Counted from the first letter of the stretch, positions 26,706 to 37,680 are shown. The stretch: 64,000 nt of DNA from Symbiodinium natans (GCA_905221605.1 CAJNDS010002427.1:362001-426000), one strand, 5' to 3'. Numbers and translations are program-made. Notes: generated by a model not told the origin, from the letters alone.

Positions 26706-27309
26706 AGAGAAAGAGAGAGAGAGAGAGAGAAAGAGTGTGTGCATGCGGTTACGTGTAATTGTCTCAGGGCACAGTTTAGGTTCAACATTTCTGGTTCAGG
26801 CCTTGTGCGTAAAAAACAAACCTGTCAGATGCAGCATCATCGGCGAGGAGGGAGGGTTGTCTTTTGCCAGGTAGTCGGCGTGGGGCGGCGCAAGGTCTCT
26901 GCGCAGTCCCCCCAGCCTTGAGCTCTCAAGACTATCAGCGTGGGGCGGTGTCAAGGTCTCCGACAGATGTGGCCGTGCTCTTTACGGCGCAGATCGGGCG
27001 GAAGAAGCCGGCAGCATGGCTCGGTGTTAGGCTCGTTTGGGTCATTTTGGGTCCTGGTCATGACAGGCTGCTGATTTGGAGATTTGGGATGGGTGGGGCA
27101 GGGTTGGGTTTGCGATTTGGTGGAGGCTTTGCGCCCGATTCAGGATGGGTTTCATGTCGATTCTGTGATGAGGGCTTAGTTGGGCTTGAATTCACAAGTT
27201 TGGAATGTTTGTGGACATGTTTGACACTAAACCCTGCAATCCTCCGCGAGCAGCAAGAGCCAATAGTCTTGCCAAAGCCTTCGAAGCCTATGCAAAGGAC
27301 CTCAACATT
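25682..27309. other. No recognised gene; two (GA)n tracts
   Basis: Purine microsatellites lie at about 26375-26425 and 26660-26735. The remainder holds only short frames. The stretch 26520-26650 is A-rich. Confidence 0.5.
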
Positions 27310-27475
27310 CCCCTAAACCCTAAACCCTAAACCCTAATCCCTAAACCCTAGACCCTAGACCCTGGACCCTGGACCCTGGACCCTAGACCCTAGACCCTAG
27401 ACCTTAAACCCTAAACCGTAAACCGTAAACCCTTAACCCTAAGCCCTAAACCCTAGACCCTAAACATAAAACCTA
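27310..27475 (+). repeat. CCCTAAA array, ends 8 nt before an exon-like island
   Basis: About 23 units with variants CCCTAGA and CCCTGGA. Confidence 0.95.
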
Positions 27476-27483
27476 AGCTGCAG

Positions 27484-27568
27484 TCCTTTTGAGGTCTGGC
27501 GCGAGGGTCGAATTCGGATCATTCGAGGAAGCGCTGTCCTCGTTAATGCGGAGGGCGCGCGGCTCGAG
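27484..27568 (+). CDS. Candidate exon, 85 nt
   Basis: Acceptor AAGCTGCAG, donor CTCGAG|GTGCTG. Read after one base it is open and protein-like (PFEVWREGRIRIIRGSAVLV and eight more residues, alternating as in beta strands). A CCCTAAA array lies upstream and a TTTAGGG array downstream. Confidence 0.45.
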
Positions 27569-27598
27569 GTGCTGTGAGGAATCTCTTCTTCGCCGCTC

Positions 27599-27643
27599 TT
27601 AGGGTGTAGGGTGTAGTGTTTAGGGTTTAGGGTTCCAGGGTTT
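27599..27643 (+). repeat. TTTAGGG array inside an 88-nt putative intron
   Basis: Imperfect units (AGGGTGTAGGGTGTAG, then TTTAGGG) fill about half of the interval 27569-27656 between two exon-like islands. Confidence 0.85.
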
Positions 27644-27656
27644 CAGAGCTTCATAG

Positions 27657-27742
27657 GTAGGCGCTACTTCCGTGAAGCGCGCCAAAATGCGGGCCTGCGG
27701 AGGCGACGCCGGCAGATTCGCTTCAGAAATGGCTGCAGCAAG
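27657..27742 (+). CDS. Candidate exon, 86 nt
   Basis: Acceptor TTCATAG, donor CAAG|GTGCGC. In phase with the preceding island it reads VGATSVKRAKMRACGGDAGR and eight more residues. A second frame is also open, so the call rests on the phase match. Confidence 0.35.
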
Positions 27743-28058
27743 GTGCGCAGGGTCTGGCAAGCATTGGACGCGAATTCCCTGAATCGGTGTTCGTCAGTAC
27801 TTGTCCAAAATGCTGTGCTTTTTGGTGCTGAGGCTGAGAGCTTTAGTGTTTTAGTACTTTGTGTTTTAGCCTGAGACCCCGAAGCCCTGACCCCTTTTTA
27901 TCCAATCAAAGGTCCGGCCACACGTCATATACTTCTCTAGCTAGATATCTCAAAGCTTGAACTCCACAATCAAATTTCGCTTCGCCCACCACAGGGGGTG
28001 AGCTGTGCTTAGAGCGGCACAAGCTTCTCTTGGAGATCGAGGGCGAGGAGCAGTTTGT

Positions 28059-28060
<2 letters not shown>

Positions 28061-28112
<52 letters not shown>
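28061..28112 (+). repeat. Poly(T), 52 nt
   Basis: Uninterrupted T run followed by G and eight more T. It could be the tail of a reverse-strand retroposed copy, but no coding relic is recognised on the minus strand above it. Confidence 0.9.
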
Positions 28113-28113
<1 letters not shown>

Positions 28114-28892
28114 TTTTTTTTATTTGGGCGTATGGAGGTGATGTTTTTCACGTTTAAGCGTCGGGGGTGTACTGCAAGGGTTCATGGTTGACATGGGTTT
28201 TGGGATGAGGGCTGGGCTTGTGGTTCGGGCTTGGAGTCACATGCCTTAAGGAACCGTGTGCCCTGGACATGCAGTACCTTGCGGGTTCTTATTGATTGTG
28301 AACGGCTTCTAATGAAAGACTCGAGGCCCTGTGAGGGCATTGCAAGAGGCTTAGTTCTAGCTCCAAGCCAAGAGCTTGTAGCCACTGCTGGCTTCATGCC
28401 GGCTTGTGAGACTGAAACCTGTAGGGGGTGGTCCCAGAACTTCCCATCCACATGCAGTGAGCACGAGGATAGAGGCCTGTATCAAGGAACGGTCGGGTGT
28501 CCCTGTCAGGAACGTGCTGATTTGCAAAGTGAGCCAGAGGCGCTACGGGGACAAAGTTGAGGGGTTTGCTGGTTTGGTGGATGATTGGGACTGGTGAAGA
28601 ACTTCTGCTGAGGCCGGAAGTTGTGAAGGTGCACCAACACAAACCAAGGCTTTGCGTTCGAGAATGCGTTGGAGTCGGCGATTAGAGTTGCCAGTCGGGT
28701 TGAGAAATGTGCGGTTTTGTTACCATCATGGTGATTCAGCTGTGGCAGCAGGTCTCCAGGCTCAACAGGCGCACAATCATCAACCACTCATCAGCGCAAA
28801 CCGTTTGGTCGGAATTCCGAAAAAGAAAAAACACCAACCAACTTTATCCAAGCTGTTAAAATGCAGCTGTCCTAGCTTGTGAAGTCGGGAAG

Positions 28893-28969
28893 GCATCTGA
28901 CGGTGCCAAGAGAGGCTTTGAAGTGGTTGATTGAAAAATTGCATAGGTCTGGGTTTGCGTTTGCTTCGG
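28893..28969 (+). CDS. Candidate exon, 77 nt
   Basis: Acceptor GGGAAG, donor TTCGG|GTAAAA. After one base it reads HLTVPREALKWLIEKLHRSG and then FAFAS, an amphipathic helix-like segment. Confidence 0.4.
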
Positions 28970-29092
28970 GTAAAAGTCGATCGGGTCATATCGGATCAGC
29001 TGCAGCCCCCAGGATCGGATACAACCGCAGGAATGAAGTGCTTCGATCCGAAGCTGTCTTAATTGTTAGAACGCCTCCTGAGCTCCTCTGAG

Positions 29093-29185
29093 GAGCCGAA
29101 GCGGAAGGCTCACTGTGCTCCCTTCCGGGCACCGCGCTCCACGCCGCGCCTTCTTCACGTGGCGGCAGGGGCTGCTGCTGCGAAG
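29093..29185 (+). CDS. Candidate exon, 93 nt
   Basis: Pyrimidine-rich acceptor CTCCTCTGAG and GC donor GAAG|GCTTTT. 31 whole codons: EPKRKAHCAPFRAPRSTPRL then an alanine-rich end. Confidence 0.35.
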
Positions 29186-30139
29186 GCTTTTTGTTTTGTA
29201 GTTTTGTTGGGTTTGAGAGGCCGGTGTTTGGCTTCAGATTGTGTTGTCTTGTGGCGTGAGTTTCAGCCAGCACCTACACTGACATAAACCCCCCAATCTC
29301 GCACTCTGACGCAAGCGCACGATGCGCCAGGCCCCGGCCCCGATGCATGCCACGGGCCTGGACGGCTCTCCTCAGCAAATGGGCCCATAGCTTGGGTACT
29401 TTTTTCGGAGGGGGCCAGGGTTTTGCGATTCTTGGTTTGTGGAGGTTGGGTCTCTCTAGCCAGACGTGTAGGATCTGTTTGAGATGAGTTTGGGCTAGTG
29501 CAGATAGGTGGAAAGTCGAAGCGTGTGACTAGGACGAGAGGAGGCCGTAAATCCTCATCCCCCTACGTCACGAAAGCTAGGTGAGAGCTTCGGATCATTC
29601 GTCGTCCGGTCGTGCATTAACCTAGGTTTTTGCGAGCGTGTCAAGGGTTCCGCCGGCCCGGAATGTTGTTAGATGTAGGTGCTTGTTGCACGGTTCTTGG
29701 TATCATTCAGAGAGCTTCTAGCTCATGTATTTAGGGTGTTCAGGGGGAGTGCCAGGTTTGCAGTGTGAGTCGTGGGGGCGGGTGGCCCGGGGCTGGTGCT
29801 GTAGAACTTTGAAGAGGTTAGAATTCTGTGGAATCCGCCTCTACTAAGACCTGTGGCATCGCTGTGCTGCAGCCGTGGAGAAGGTGGCCCGGCGCGAGGC
29901 TGAAGGCTTCCTCCTCCAGTGCTGGTGATGTAGGTTTAGAGTTTGGGGCTTTGCTGTCTCGGCATCCACATGTCGTGCTTCATGCCTCTGAGTAGTTCTG
30001 CTGCCCTACAGGACCACAAGTTCCTGAGCCTTGAGACACAGGCCCTAGGCATAATCATAAGCCCCAGACATCAAGTGCTCAGCCTCCCTTTCGGTTCCTT
30101 TCAATGGCCCCCCCCATTGAACGTCCCTAGTCCCTAAAG

Positions 30140-30240
30140 GCCTGAAGCGGACGGACCTCTGGGAAGCCGCCCGCCACGAGGAGGTGGCTCATCCCATGTC
30201 GGCCATTCAATGTCGTCCGTCCGATGTCATCCGGCTCAGG
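30140..30240 (+). CDS. Candidate exon, 101 nt, ending at a telomere-type array
   Basis: Acceptor CTAAAG. After two bases it reads LKRTDLWEAARHEEVAHPMS and 13 more residues. The exon-like frame ends exactly where the TTTAGGG array begins (CTCAGG|GTTTAG). Confidence 0.45.
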
Positions 30241-30264
30241 GTTTAGGGTTTAGGGTTTAGGGTT
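30241..30264 (+). repeat. Short TTTAGGG array at a putative donor
   Basis: About three and a half perfect units starting with GTTTAGGG. Confidence 0.9.
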
Positions 30265-30469
30265 AGATCACAGGTGAAAGGGTGGTTCATGTCGCAGGAT
30301 TGTGCATGTGTGATGTAGGCCCTGGGCGTTTGGCTGCTTTTCGGTTTGGCTCAGCTGAGGGTTTGTGGCTTGGGGTTTCTGGGGGAACTGTGCTTTTTGA
30401 AGTTTTTGAATTTGGCATGCTTTGCTTTTGTTGGTTACAGAATGTTACAGTTACGAAGCAGACGGAGAG

Positions 30470-30578
30470 GGAAGGAAGGTAGGAAAGAAGGGAGGGAGGG
30501 AGGGAAGGAAGGGAGGACGGAAGGAAGGAAGGACGGAAGGAAGGACGGAAGGAAGGAAGGACGGAAGGAAGGAAGGAA
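30470..30578 (+). repeat. GGAA/GGAC microsatellite
   Basis: Runs of GGAAGGAAGGAC and GGGAGGGA. A similar GGAA tract lies at 50790-50845. Confidence 0.9.
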
Positions 30579-31690
30579 AAAACATTGTAGGGACTGGGCG
30601 TGCCTGCAAGACTCAAACCAGCCTCTACAAGCCCATGGCCCCTGAGGCCGCCAAAAAGGGCTTAAGGCTTTCAAACCGCTTAGTTTCGCCAAAAGCGCTT
30701 AAGGCCCTCCGGAACTGCTTTGCTGTGTCTGCTGGCGCTGTCGTTAGCCTGTCATCAGTCAATCCAGGCCCTGATGAACAAGTTCCGCCGGATTTGGCGT
30801 GCAGAGCCGGGTCGCGGAGCAGGTGTGGAAGGATGAGATCATCATATCATCCTTCAGTATCATTGTGGCAGTAGTACGAGTATGAAGCTGGTATGTCTGG
30901 CTTGGGGCGCTTCGCTCGGAGCCGGGTTTTCTGGCGGGAAAGACTTGCAGGCGATACTTGATCCGGACCACACTGTCGGCTAGCATGAGGTGTAAAGACA
31001 TCCCAAACTCCAGCTTTAGAGACAGTGGCCAGAAGCACAATCTCAGTATGTTCTGGATTCTCATTGTGATGTTTTCATGCCTGGTAGTCTGCAAGCCATG
31101 GGCCAACCGAGTCCACAAAATTCAGACAGAATTTATCATGGCATGATGAGGACCGCAAGCTCGGCTTGAAAGTGCCTGGCAAACTTGTCGCGTTGCAGCC
31201 TCGCATATGACGACCAAAATCTCTAGAATCGGAGGCGCCTGGCTGGCGGTTTGTGGCTTAGTGATTTGCCTCGGAGGGAACCAAGCCAGCATGCGTGAAA
31301 ACTGTCCTCTTCACCTGAGCTGGCGGTATGGCAACGAACAAGCTGAGCCATTCTTGTTCTGATCGCCAAAGCGGTGAGGTAAATCCTCGCACCTTTAGGA
31401 AGGTTCAGGAACATGCGCAGTCTTCGCAAAAAGTGTGTAGCAGTGTCAGTACATCAGGAGTACCAGCGCTACGAGTAGCACTTGGAATCTTAGCTTCGTT
31501 GCATCATGGTCTTAAGAGGTGGAGCAGCAATGGCTCTACTGTAGCAAGTGATAAGAGGTGCTCGCAGGATGTAAGCATGGGCTGTGACTGGTCAGAGTCG
31601 TAGCGTAATGCAGCAGGGATGGTGGAGTCGCGGTGAAGTGAGTCGACGGTTGTCAGGCCACACGTTCATGCTATTTCTCAAATCTTTCAG

Positions 31691-31765
31691 ATGCCAGGCT
31701 CGCCTAAAGCTTCCCCTAAGTCCTCAGCCCGCAGACTCTCTCCGTCGACTGCTTCATGGCCGCAG
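31691..31765 (+). CDS. Candidate exon, 75 nt
   Basis: Strong pyrimidine-rich acceptor (ATTTCTCAAATCTTTCAG) and GC donor CCGCAG|GCTGTC. 25 whole codons, Ser/Pro/Lys-rich: MPGSPKASPKSSARRLSPST and five more. Confidence 0.45.
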
Positions 31766-32764
31766 GCTGTCCAGGATTGCAAATGTAATGTATTTGCCCG
31801 GTTCATGGCTACATCAGGAAGAGCTGGCGTGAGGTCTTGTTTTCGGCACGTTGAGGCGAATGTCCATTCATAAAAGGTCGAAACCACCCCTACGAAACGC
31901 CCCCCTCCACCTACCTTGGATTCCTGTAATCCACACAGAAGTTGTCCGCGCCGCTTCCAAGAAGCTTGCACTTGCGCGCCGCTCCTCATGACAGCTTTTT
32001 TTTAGCTTCCATCTGTCCCGCTCTCCAATTGCAGTGGTTGGACCTAACCAGAACCATGGGCTTTCTGCCTGGACTGTTGCATGGAAGCTTTCTAGTAGCA
32101 AAACCCTCCATGTGTGGATGGCGCACGGAGTTCCTAAGAGTTCCCCTGCTTCCAAAAGGGCTTCCGTCATAGACTCTGTTTCTGTGTGTTCGGGTGCGAT
32201 GTCCGGAAAGAGTGACAGCCATGGCGAGCTGGTCAAGGAGGTTTCTGTGGCCTGGCTCTAAACTGAACATCGGCTTCCTTTGCTGTTGATTCACGGAGCC
32301 TGCGGAGTCTCAATTTCAGCTCGGGGTTGGAGCAGAAGGTTTCGGCTGGAGGGTCAGGCCGTGTTCTTCTTCGGGTTGACGCAGGGGGGCCCCTTGAGCT
32401 CCCCAGCATGCCACTGACCAGGTAATGCCATTCGAGCAGACTACGCTTGTTGCAGGCCGGGGAGGTTTCCGGCATGTTTGGGCCTTCGGGGCTTCTGCTG
32501 CATCTTTGCAGATTTTTTTTGCTGCTTCTCTCTGCTTGCCATAGGACTGCGTGCGCACGAAGCCCAGCAGAACTCGCCCTGGCTGGCCCTGGTAGGAAGT
32601 TGGCATTAAGAAGGCCCCAACAAGGGAATCTCCATGCCTCAAATCTATCTGAGCCCTGAGCCTGCAACTACCGTTCGGAGCCCTGGCTGCAAAGAAGGGC
32701 TTAGGGCCCGCAGTGGGAATAGGGTCGAGGTCTTAAGCTCTAGGAGAAGCAGACAGAAGTGCAG

Positions 32765-32826
32765 GCAACCAGATGCGCAACATGGCCAGCATGCTGGATA
32801 TGGAGCACGAGATCAACAGCCAGCGG
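32765..32826 (+). CDS. Candidate exon, 62 nt, helical
   Basis: Acceptor AAGTGCAG. After two bases it reads NQMRNMASMLDMEHEINSQR, coiled-coil-like. The donor is uncertain (CGG|GAGCTT, GA type). Confidence 0.35.
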
Positions 32827-33091
32827 GAGCTTCTGTGTGCTTCTTTGAGCTTTCCTGAAGCACCTTCTTGGACAGCCCCAAGCCATTGCAAGCGGAGCTC
32901 TAAGAATCTTGGAGTGCTCCAGTAGAAACAGTCATTTTGCTCGTCTTGTGCTCTCGTTGAAGATATGGCCTCATCAGCACCGAAAGAGGCAATGGCTTCT
33001 CACCCTATGTCGGCTCGGGCCCAGAAGCTCCCCTCAAGCCCTCAACCCCGAATTTCACTTAGGCGCCCTTAAGCTTCAGTTTCGAATTCAG

Positions 33092-33130
33092 GAGCAGCTC
33101 ATCCGCGTGACCTACACGATGGACCGCCAG
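33092..33130 (+). CDS. Candidate exon, 39 nt
   Basis: Acceptor GAATTCAG, donor CGCCAG|GTGAAA. 13 whole codons: EQLIRVTYTMDRQ. Confidence 0.4.
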
Positions 33131-33344
33131 GTGAAAACGCTTGTGTGAACTTTGAGGTTTGGGAACCTGTGTGGTATGTGCAGGGTCGTAGGGCTACAGG
33201 GTTGAGCCCTCTTAGTTCGAGAGGTGCCGATGTTCCAAAAACAGCCAGATGACACACTTAGAAGAATCAGGGATTGAACGATCGTTTGCTGCCAGCATTT
33301 GTCAACTTACACCCCACTGCAAAGAGAGCATGGGCATGTCAATA

Positions 33345-33437
33345 CCCCCAAACCCTAGACCCTAAACCCCAAATCCTAAACCCTAGACCCTATACCCTAA
33401 ACCCTAAACCCTAAGCCCTGAAACCTAAACCCTAAAA
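33345..33437 (+). repeat. CCCTAAA array
   Basis: About 12 variant units, ending 23 nt before the next exon-like island. Confidence 0.95.
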
Positions 33438-33460
33438 CGGGTCCAAACCCGCTTTTCGAG

Positions 33461-33505
33461 GTTGCACGCCTCAGCCGCGAGATTGAGCTGCTGCAAGAGC
33501 GTCAG
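33461..33505 (+). CDS. Candidate exon, 45 nt, between two telomere-type arrays
   Basis: Acceptor CTTTTCGAG, GC donor GTCAG|GCGCCA. 15 whole codons, VARLSREIELLQERQ, with heptad spacing of L/I. The whole island between the arrays is only 79 bp. A second frame is also open. Confidence 0.4.
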
Positions 33506-33516
33506 GCGCCAGGGGT

Positions 33517-33640
33517 CCCTAAACCCTAAACCCTAAACCCTAAACCCTACACCCTAAACCCTAAACCCTAAACCCTAAACCCTAAACCCTAAACCCTAAA
33601 CCCTAAACCCTAAGCCCTGAACCCTAAACCCTAAACCGTA
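33517..33640 (+). repeat. CCCTAAA array filling most of a putative intron
   Basis: About 18 units, nearly perfect. It occupies 124 of the 149 nt between the exon-like islands ending at 33505 and starting at 33655. Confidence 0.95.
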
Positions 33641-33654
33641 TCAGGGGCTGGCAG

Positions 33655-33714
33655 TGTGGCGCCTTAAGTGCCTTGGTGCAGGGCTTGTGGAGTGTGTCCA
33701 AGTACGGGCTGAAG
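33655..33714 (+). CDS. Candidate exon, 60 nt
   Basis: Acceptor GCTGGCAG, donor CTGAAG|GTCCAA. 20 whole codons in phase with the previous island: CGALSALVQGLWSVSKYGLK. An alternative acceptor 10 nt upstream changes the phase. Confidence 0.4.
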
Positions 33715-33792
33715 GTCCAAACATTCTTGTGCCACGAAGTTTTGCTTCGTAGTTCCTAGGTGGAGCCTAACTTGGGACTGCCCGCACCAATG

Positions 33793-33885
33793 TGGGGGCT
33801 TCGAAAATAGGGCTACATAACTGGGGTCCTTATTATAAGGGAATCTTACTTTTTGTGGGTCTATATTTGGGGCCCCAGTACTGCG
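33793..33885 (+). repeat. MITE-like hairpin, family B, diverged copy
   Basis: Shares GGGGTCCTTAT(T/G)ATAAGGG and the GGTCTATA... part with the copy at 48288. The ends are degraded. Confidence 0.5.
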
Positions 33886-34939
33886 CTTCTCGCGTTTGCT
33901 GGCGATGCTCGGGGGGGTACGACCGTTTGACTTCGATCCCTGACTTCCCAAGCAACCCGAGTTAAGCCGTCCTCCGATTGCTTCCCTTGCTGAATACTTT
34001 CGTGAGGGATCATGGGGGGAAGAGCTGTGCATCTGAGAAGTTCTGAGAAGTGGGCTATTTTGCCACGTGCTTTCACCAGCAGCACTGTCGCCTTCTCTTG
34101 CGGGCGGGGGGGCGGGCACGTGGAGACCTGCCTGAAGCAAGGGGTTTTACAGGTTGAGGGCATGCCCACACACACGCTTCAACCCCAACCTTCATAAACC
34201 CCAATCCTGAATACTTACGAATCTTTGCATCCTCTTCACTTTCAGAATGGAATTCCACGTTTCCCAATGCCCAGCGCCCCTTGGGCCTCAGGCATCCTCA
34301 AGCCTTGACGTGCGACCCGTCGCCCCAAATTCTGAGCCTCGAAGCCGCCACACAAGCCGAACCACCCTGAGCTCAAACGAACCCTGAAAGCCTTAAAGCT
34401 CAAGCATGTGCAAGCTTGTCCTGACATCCATGTCGGCGTATATGCCTTCAACACGCTCACGAAACGCTTCAACGTGCATCTTTTCAATACGCCGTTCTAT
34501 GAATGTGTGCTGGAGGTGTCCACCCCTGATGCGAATTGGCGTGTTCGGGAGGCGCGGGGGGGGGAGGCACGCCAGGATCTGCTGCGTCTCCAAAGTGATA
34601 CTGGTGGTCCTTGGAAGAGGGGTTCTGTAGGATCTTCATAGGAGCTGACAAGGAATGGTACATAGATCTGAATCGCAGCTCAGTTCAAACTACATGTCCA
34701 ACCTCCGACTTTCAAGGCAGACTCATTTTCGTACCCACGGGGTCTGGGATAGAACTTGCAGCTTTCAGGGAATGGCATGTAGGGCTTCAAGCAGGTCTCA
34801 AGGTTTCTGGGGTGCGCATTGTAGTCTGATGCTTGTGATGTCAGGGCAGATATTCGTGACATGGACTTGAAACTCCACCTTTCTAGGACCTGAGCCCAAG
34901 GTGACTTGTTAAGGTTTTGGGCTTTGGCGTGCAGCGCAG

Positions 34940-34984
34940 GACATTGAGGCCCTCAGCCGGCGGTTGGACGCCTTGGAGGCAGAC
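34940..34984 (+). CDS. Candidate exon, 45 nt, coiled-coil-like
   Basis: Acceptor GCAGCGCAG, donor GCAGAC|GTGTGG. 15 whole codons: DIEALSRRLDALEAD, a clear heptad pattern. Confidence 0.4.
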
Positions 34985-35448
34985 GTGTGGTTTTGGCTTT
35001 GATATGTGTCTTGTGGCTTCGAAGTCACGGAACTATCGCAAGACACATGGTCACAGTCAACCGCCCAATCCTGAACACTGAGCATTTGTTTCTGTCAGGT
35101 CGGGTTGCTAAGAATTGTTGAGTCCGCCCTACGTTGGAAAGCCCCGAAGTTGTTGTTTGGAAAACGGCTGTCTTGTTTACACTACACCCTACGATGCAGG
35201 CACAAATGTGGAGCTTTGAGCTTAACGCAGGAAGAGAGGTTCACACAAATTCAGTGCAATCCAGTCTGAACATCTTCACCTCAGTATTTCACATTGGAAG
35301 GAGGCAGACAACTCCAGCGCCATGCGCTTGAAGATTTGGATACATGAGCCTTGCTTTAAGCCCAAACCTCCTGGGACCCCTTGGGACCCCCCCTTGAAAC
35401 CCCCTGGGACCTGAAACCCCTTAAACATCCCCATGCTTTTCAAGCCAG

Positions 35449-35525
35449 CTAGGGCTTTATGAGGCCTTCTGCCGCTCCGAAGCGGAGGCCAAGGCCGAAG
35501 CGAAGGCCGAGGCCAGAGATTTCAG
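35449..35525 (+). CDS. Candidate exon, 77 nt, Glu/Ala/Lys-rich helix
   Basis: Acceptor CAAGCCAG, donor TTTCAG|GTCAAG. Reads LGLYEAFCRSEAEAKAEAKA then EARDF. Confidence 0.4.
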
Positions 35526-35547
35526 GTCAAGCCTTGAGTCTTACACA

Positions 35548-35600
35548 AGAGTTTAGGATTTAGGGTTTGCACTTTGGGGTTTAGGGTTCAGGGCTTCGGG
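35548..35600 (+). repeat. Degenerate TTTAGGG array
   Basis: Seven variant units (TTTAGGA, TTTAGGG, TTTGGGG, TTCAGGG), 22 nt after the preceding donor. Confidence 0.8.
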
Positions 35601-36066
35601 TTCACACAGCTGGGCGCGTTCGCGCACAGCAGAGCGGTGCAGCAAGCACTGAGTCCAAGCGTTCGTCAGCAGCTGTCTGTATTGGAGTAGTGGACGGTTT
35701 GGCGTAGAATTGCTACATCCCCACGAGCGATTCTCAAAAGGGTTGATATCAACTCCTATCCGGACAGCGGTGGCGGAAAGTGAATTGGGCTTGTTTAGCA
35801 CGTGGACCTGTGAAGGGGTTCTTGTTCTCGGAAAAGCTGAATGCTTCATTTCATTCATTTCGTTCGCTGATCATTAGGGCCTCTGCGACCAGAAGTCATA
35901 TTCTCGGTGTTTTCGTCTGGTTTGGGCCAATGGCGACAGGGACACGATGGTGCTGCAACGGTTACGCTAAGCCTTTAAATCAGTTCTCGAGCATCAACAG
36001 TGAAGCAGCGAAGAGCCTCTCAGAATTGAAACCCACAAAGTCTAAGCAATTGTCCCGACTTAGCCA

Positions 36067-36126
36067 TTTCAACCCTAAACCCTAAACCCTAAACCCTAAA
36101 CCCTAAACCCTAAACCCTAAACCCTG
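36067..36126 (+). repeat. CCCTAAA array
   Basis: Eight perfect units, ending 4 nt before an exon-like island. Confidence 0.95.
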
Positions 36127-36130
36127 AGAG

Positions 36131-36211
36131 TCAATCCCACTGCCAAAGCTGCTCTGCCGGAGCTCCAAATGTCCAAAGGCGGAGAGCGGTCCGCAGCCTG
36201 CGAGCCTCCAG
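36131..36211 (+). CDS. Candidate exon, 81 nt
   Basis: Acceptor CCTGAGAG, GC donor CTCCAG|GCTTGT. 27 whole codons (SIPLPKLLCRSSKCPKAESG...). Another frame is open with acceptor 2 nt earlier (VNPTAKAALPELQMSKGG). Confidence 0.3.
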
Positions 36212-36854
36212 GCTTGTTGGGGCTTCCGAAACTAGGGTTTCAGTTTGCTTTTCGTCTTTGGTGCCAACGAGTGCCAGAGAGTACAGTCAAGAACTAGGGA
36301 TTTCAGAAACTTGAATTTGCTGACAGGATTTGGTAGGGATTTGGGAATACAGTTTCTTTTGGCCAGTTTTTCGGGTCTGGAAGACCTCTCGGACTTAGCT
36401 GTTCCTATAGTTTTCGAGATGAGGGTGCAAAGACTTCATGACTTTCGCAGTCCCGAGGCCAATGTCACGTCCACCCCACGGGTGCCCCATTAAATTATTG
36501 AACGAGGCAAACTTAAGGGCAACTTCAAGGAGTAGTCTGAGCCCGAATCTGCACCAAGGACCGGGACATTGTCTTCCAAACCTTTGGGGCATAGTTGGGC
36601 ATGCATAGTGCCTACACCATATGCAACCATAAGTTGATCAGAGCCCGTTACTTGAAGCTCTATGACAGGGTCCATCCTCAAGAAAGGACTGGGTCTACTC
36701 CTGTGCTTTGCGGGCATGTGGAAGGTTGTCTTACCGCCGTTGCAGCTTCTGCACATGCACATGTTTCCCCCGGAGGCTCAGATCCTCGCTGTGAGGGAGG
36801 AGGCAGCAGGGAAGCCCTTGGGTTGAGAGTGCAGAATTAGAGCGTGGATTTGGA

Positions 36855-36947
36855 ATGTTCCCTCTTATACTAACAGTCCTTAATAGGGGTTCTCGTACCC
36901 CCCCATCATAATCCCCATTAAGGAGCTGTTAGTATAAGGGGGAACAT
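36855..36947. repeat. MITE-like hairpin, family A, 93 bp
   Basis: Terminal inverted repeats of about 33 bp: ATGTTCCCTCTTATACTAAC at the left and its near-complement ending GTATAAGGGGGAACAT at the right, with a short centre of C runs. No clear target-site duplication. The right end lies 9 nt before an exon-like island. A shorter relative is at 55623-55679. Confidence 0.75.
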
Positions 36948-36956
36948 GCCCAGCAG

Positions 36957-37008
36957 GTCCGGGCCCTGCACGTGGAGTGCCACTTGGAGCAGACTCGTGA
37001 TGTGGCAG
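36957..37008 (+). CDS. Candidate exon, 52 nt
   Basis: Acceptor GCCCAGCAG directly behind the MITE-like hairpin, GC donor GGCAG|GCGCGC. Reads VRALHVECHLEQTRDVA. Confidence 0.35.
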
Positions 37009-37264
37009 GCGCGCCACATGTCAAGCCTTTCAGGCGCTGGGCGGAAGTCCATGGCAGTTTCCATGGCCCCAAAAGTGTAAAAAGGACTGTGTAGATTCCC
37101 CCCCGAAAGGCATCCGAACTCAAACCCCCACGCCCAGCTGTCTTCAGCCCCAAGTCGTTAGACCAGCGCATGAGGCTGCTTGCATGACCCTCCGCCCCCC
37201 CCCCCCCCCCCCTCCTGAAAAAAGAACAGCAGCAGCACAAAGACCGGGATGTTGAACCCGCGAG

Positions 37265-37317
37265 GTGTGCGCGCTCGGGCAGCTGTGGAGCAAATGGCCG
37301 CGAAGCAGCGGACGGAG
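37265..37317 (+). CDS. Candidate exon, 53 nt
   Basis: Acceptor CCCGCGAG, donor GACGGAG|GTTGGT. After two bases it reads VRARAAVEQMAAKQRTE, helix-like. Confidence 0.35.
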
Positions 37318-37626
37318 GTTGGTGCTTTCTTTGCAGGGTCTCATGGATTTTGTGAGGTTTCGTCGGAGGAGTTTGTAGTGATCTCCGGTTTGGAATGAGT
37401 CAATCATTCATTTTTCGTTTCAAGGTTAGGTGCAGGTGCATCTGCCAGTTGGGCCCATGGCAGGTAGAAGCAGGACTGCATTGCTTCATTTTCAGCGTCA
37501 GGGGCTAAACTACCAGTAGCTGCTGCACCATTGCGGCAGCCTGACATGTAACGCCCCTGTTTCACAGAAGCCCCTCACGCAACCCCCCAGCAACAACTTC
37601 AAACCCTGACATGCACACCCTGCAAG

Positions 37627-37680
37627 ATGGAGAAGCTTCACTGCCAAATGGCCGACCTTCAGAGGTCGTTGTCCAGTCAG
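37627..37680 (+). CDS. Candidate exon, 54 nt, coiled-coil-like
   Basis: Acceptor CCTGCAAG, GA donor AGTCAG|GAGCAG. 18 whole codons: MEKLHCQMADLQRSLSSQ. Confidence 0.35.

Noticed and set aside
34396-34593. Overlapping protein-like frames on both strands (HVGVYAFNTLTKRF on +, FIERRIEKMHVEAF on -)
   Set aside because: Both look plausible and I could not decide which, if either, is coding; no splice boundary was convincing.
37120-37178. tRNA-like sequence on the minus strand (GCGCTGGTCTAACGACTTGG ... GGGGTTTGAGTTCGG)
   Set aside because: A- and B-box-like words are at plausible spacing, but acceptor and T stems do not pair. At best a tRNA-derived SINE relic.
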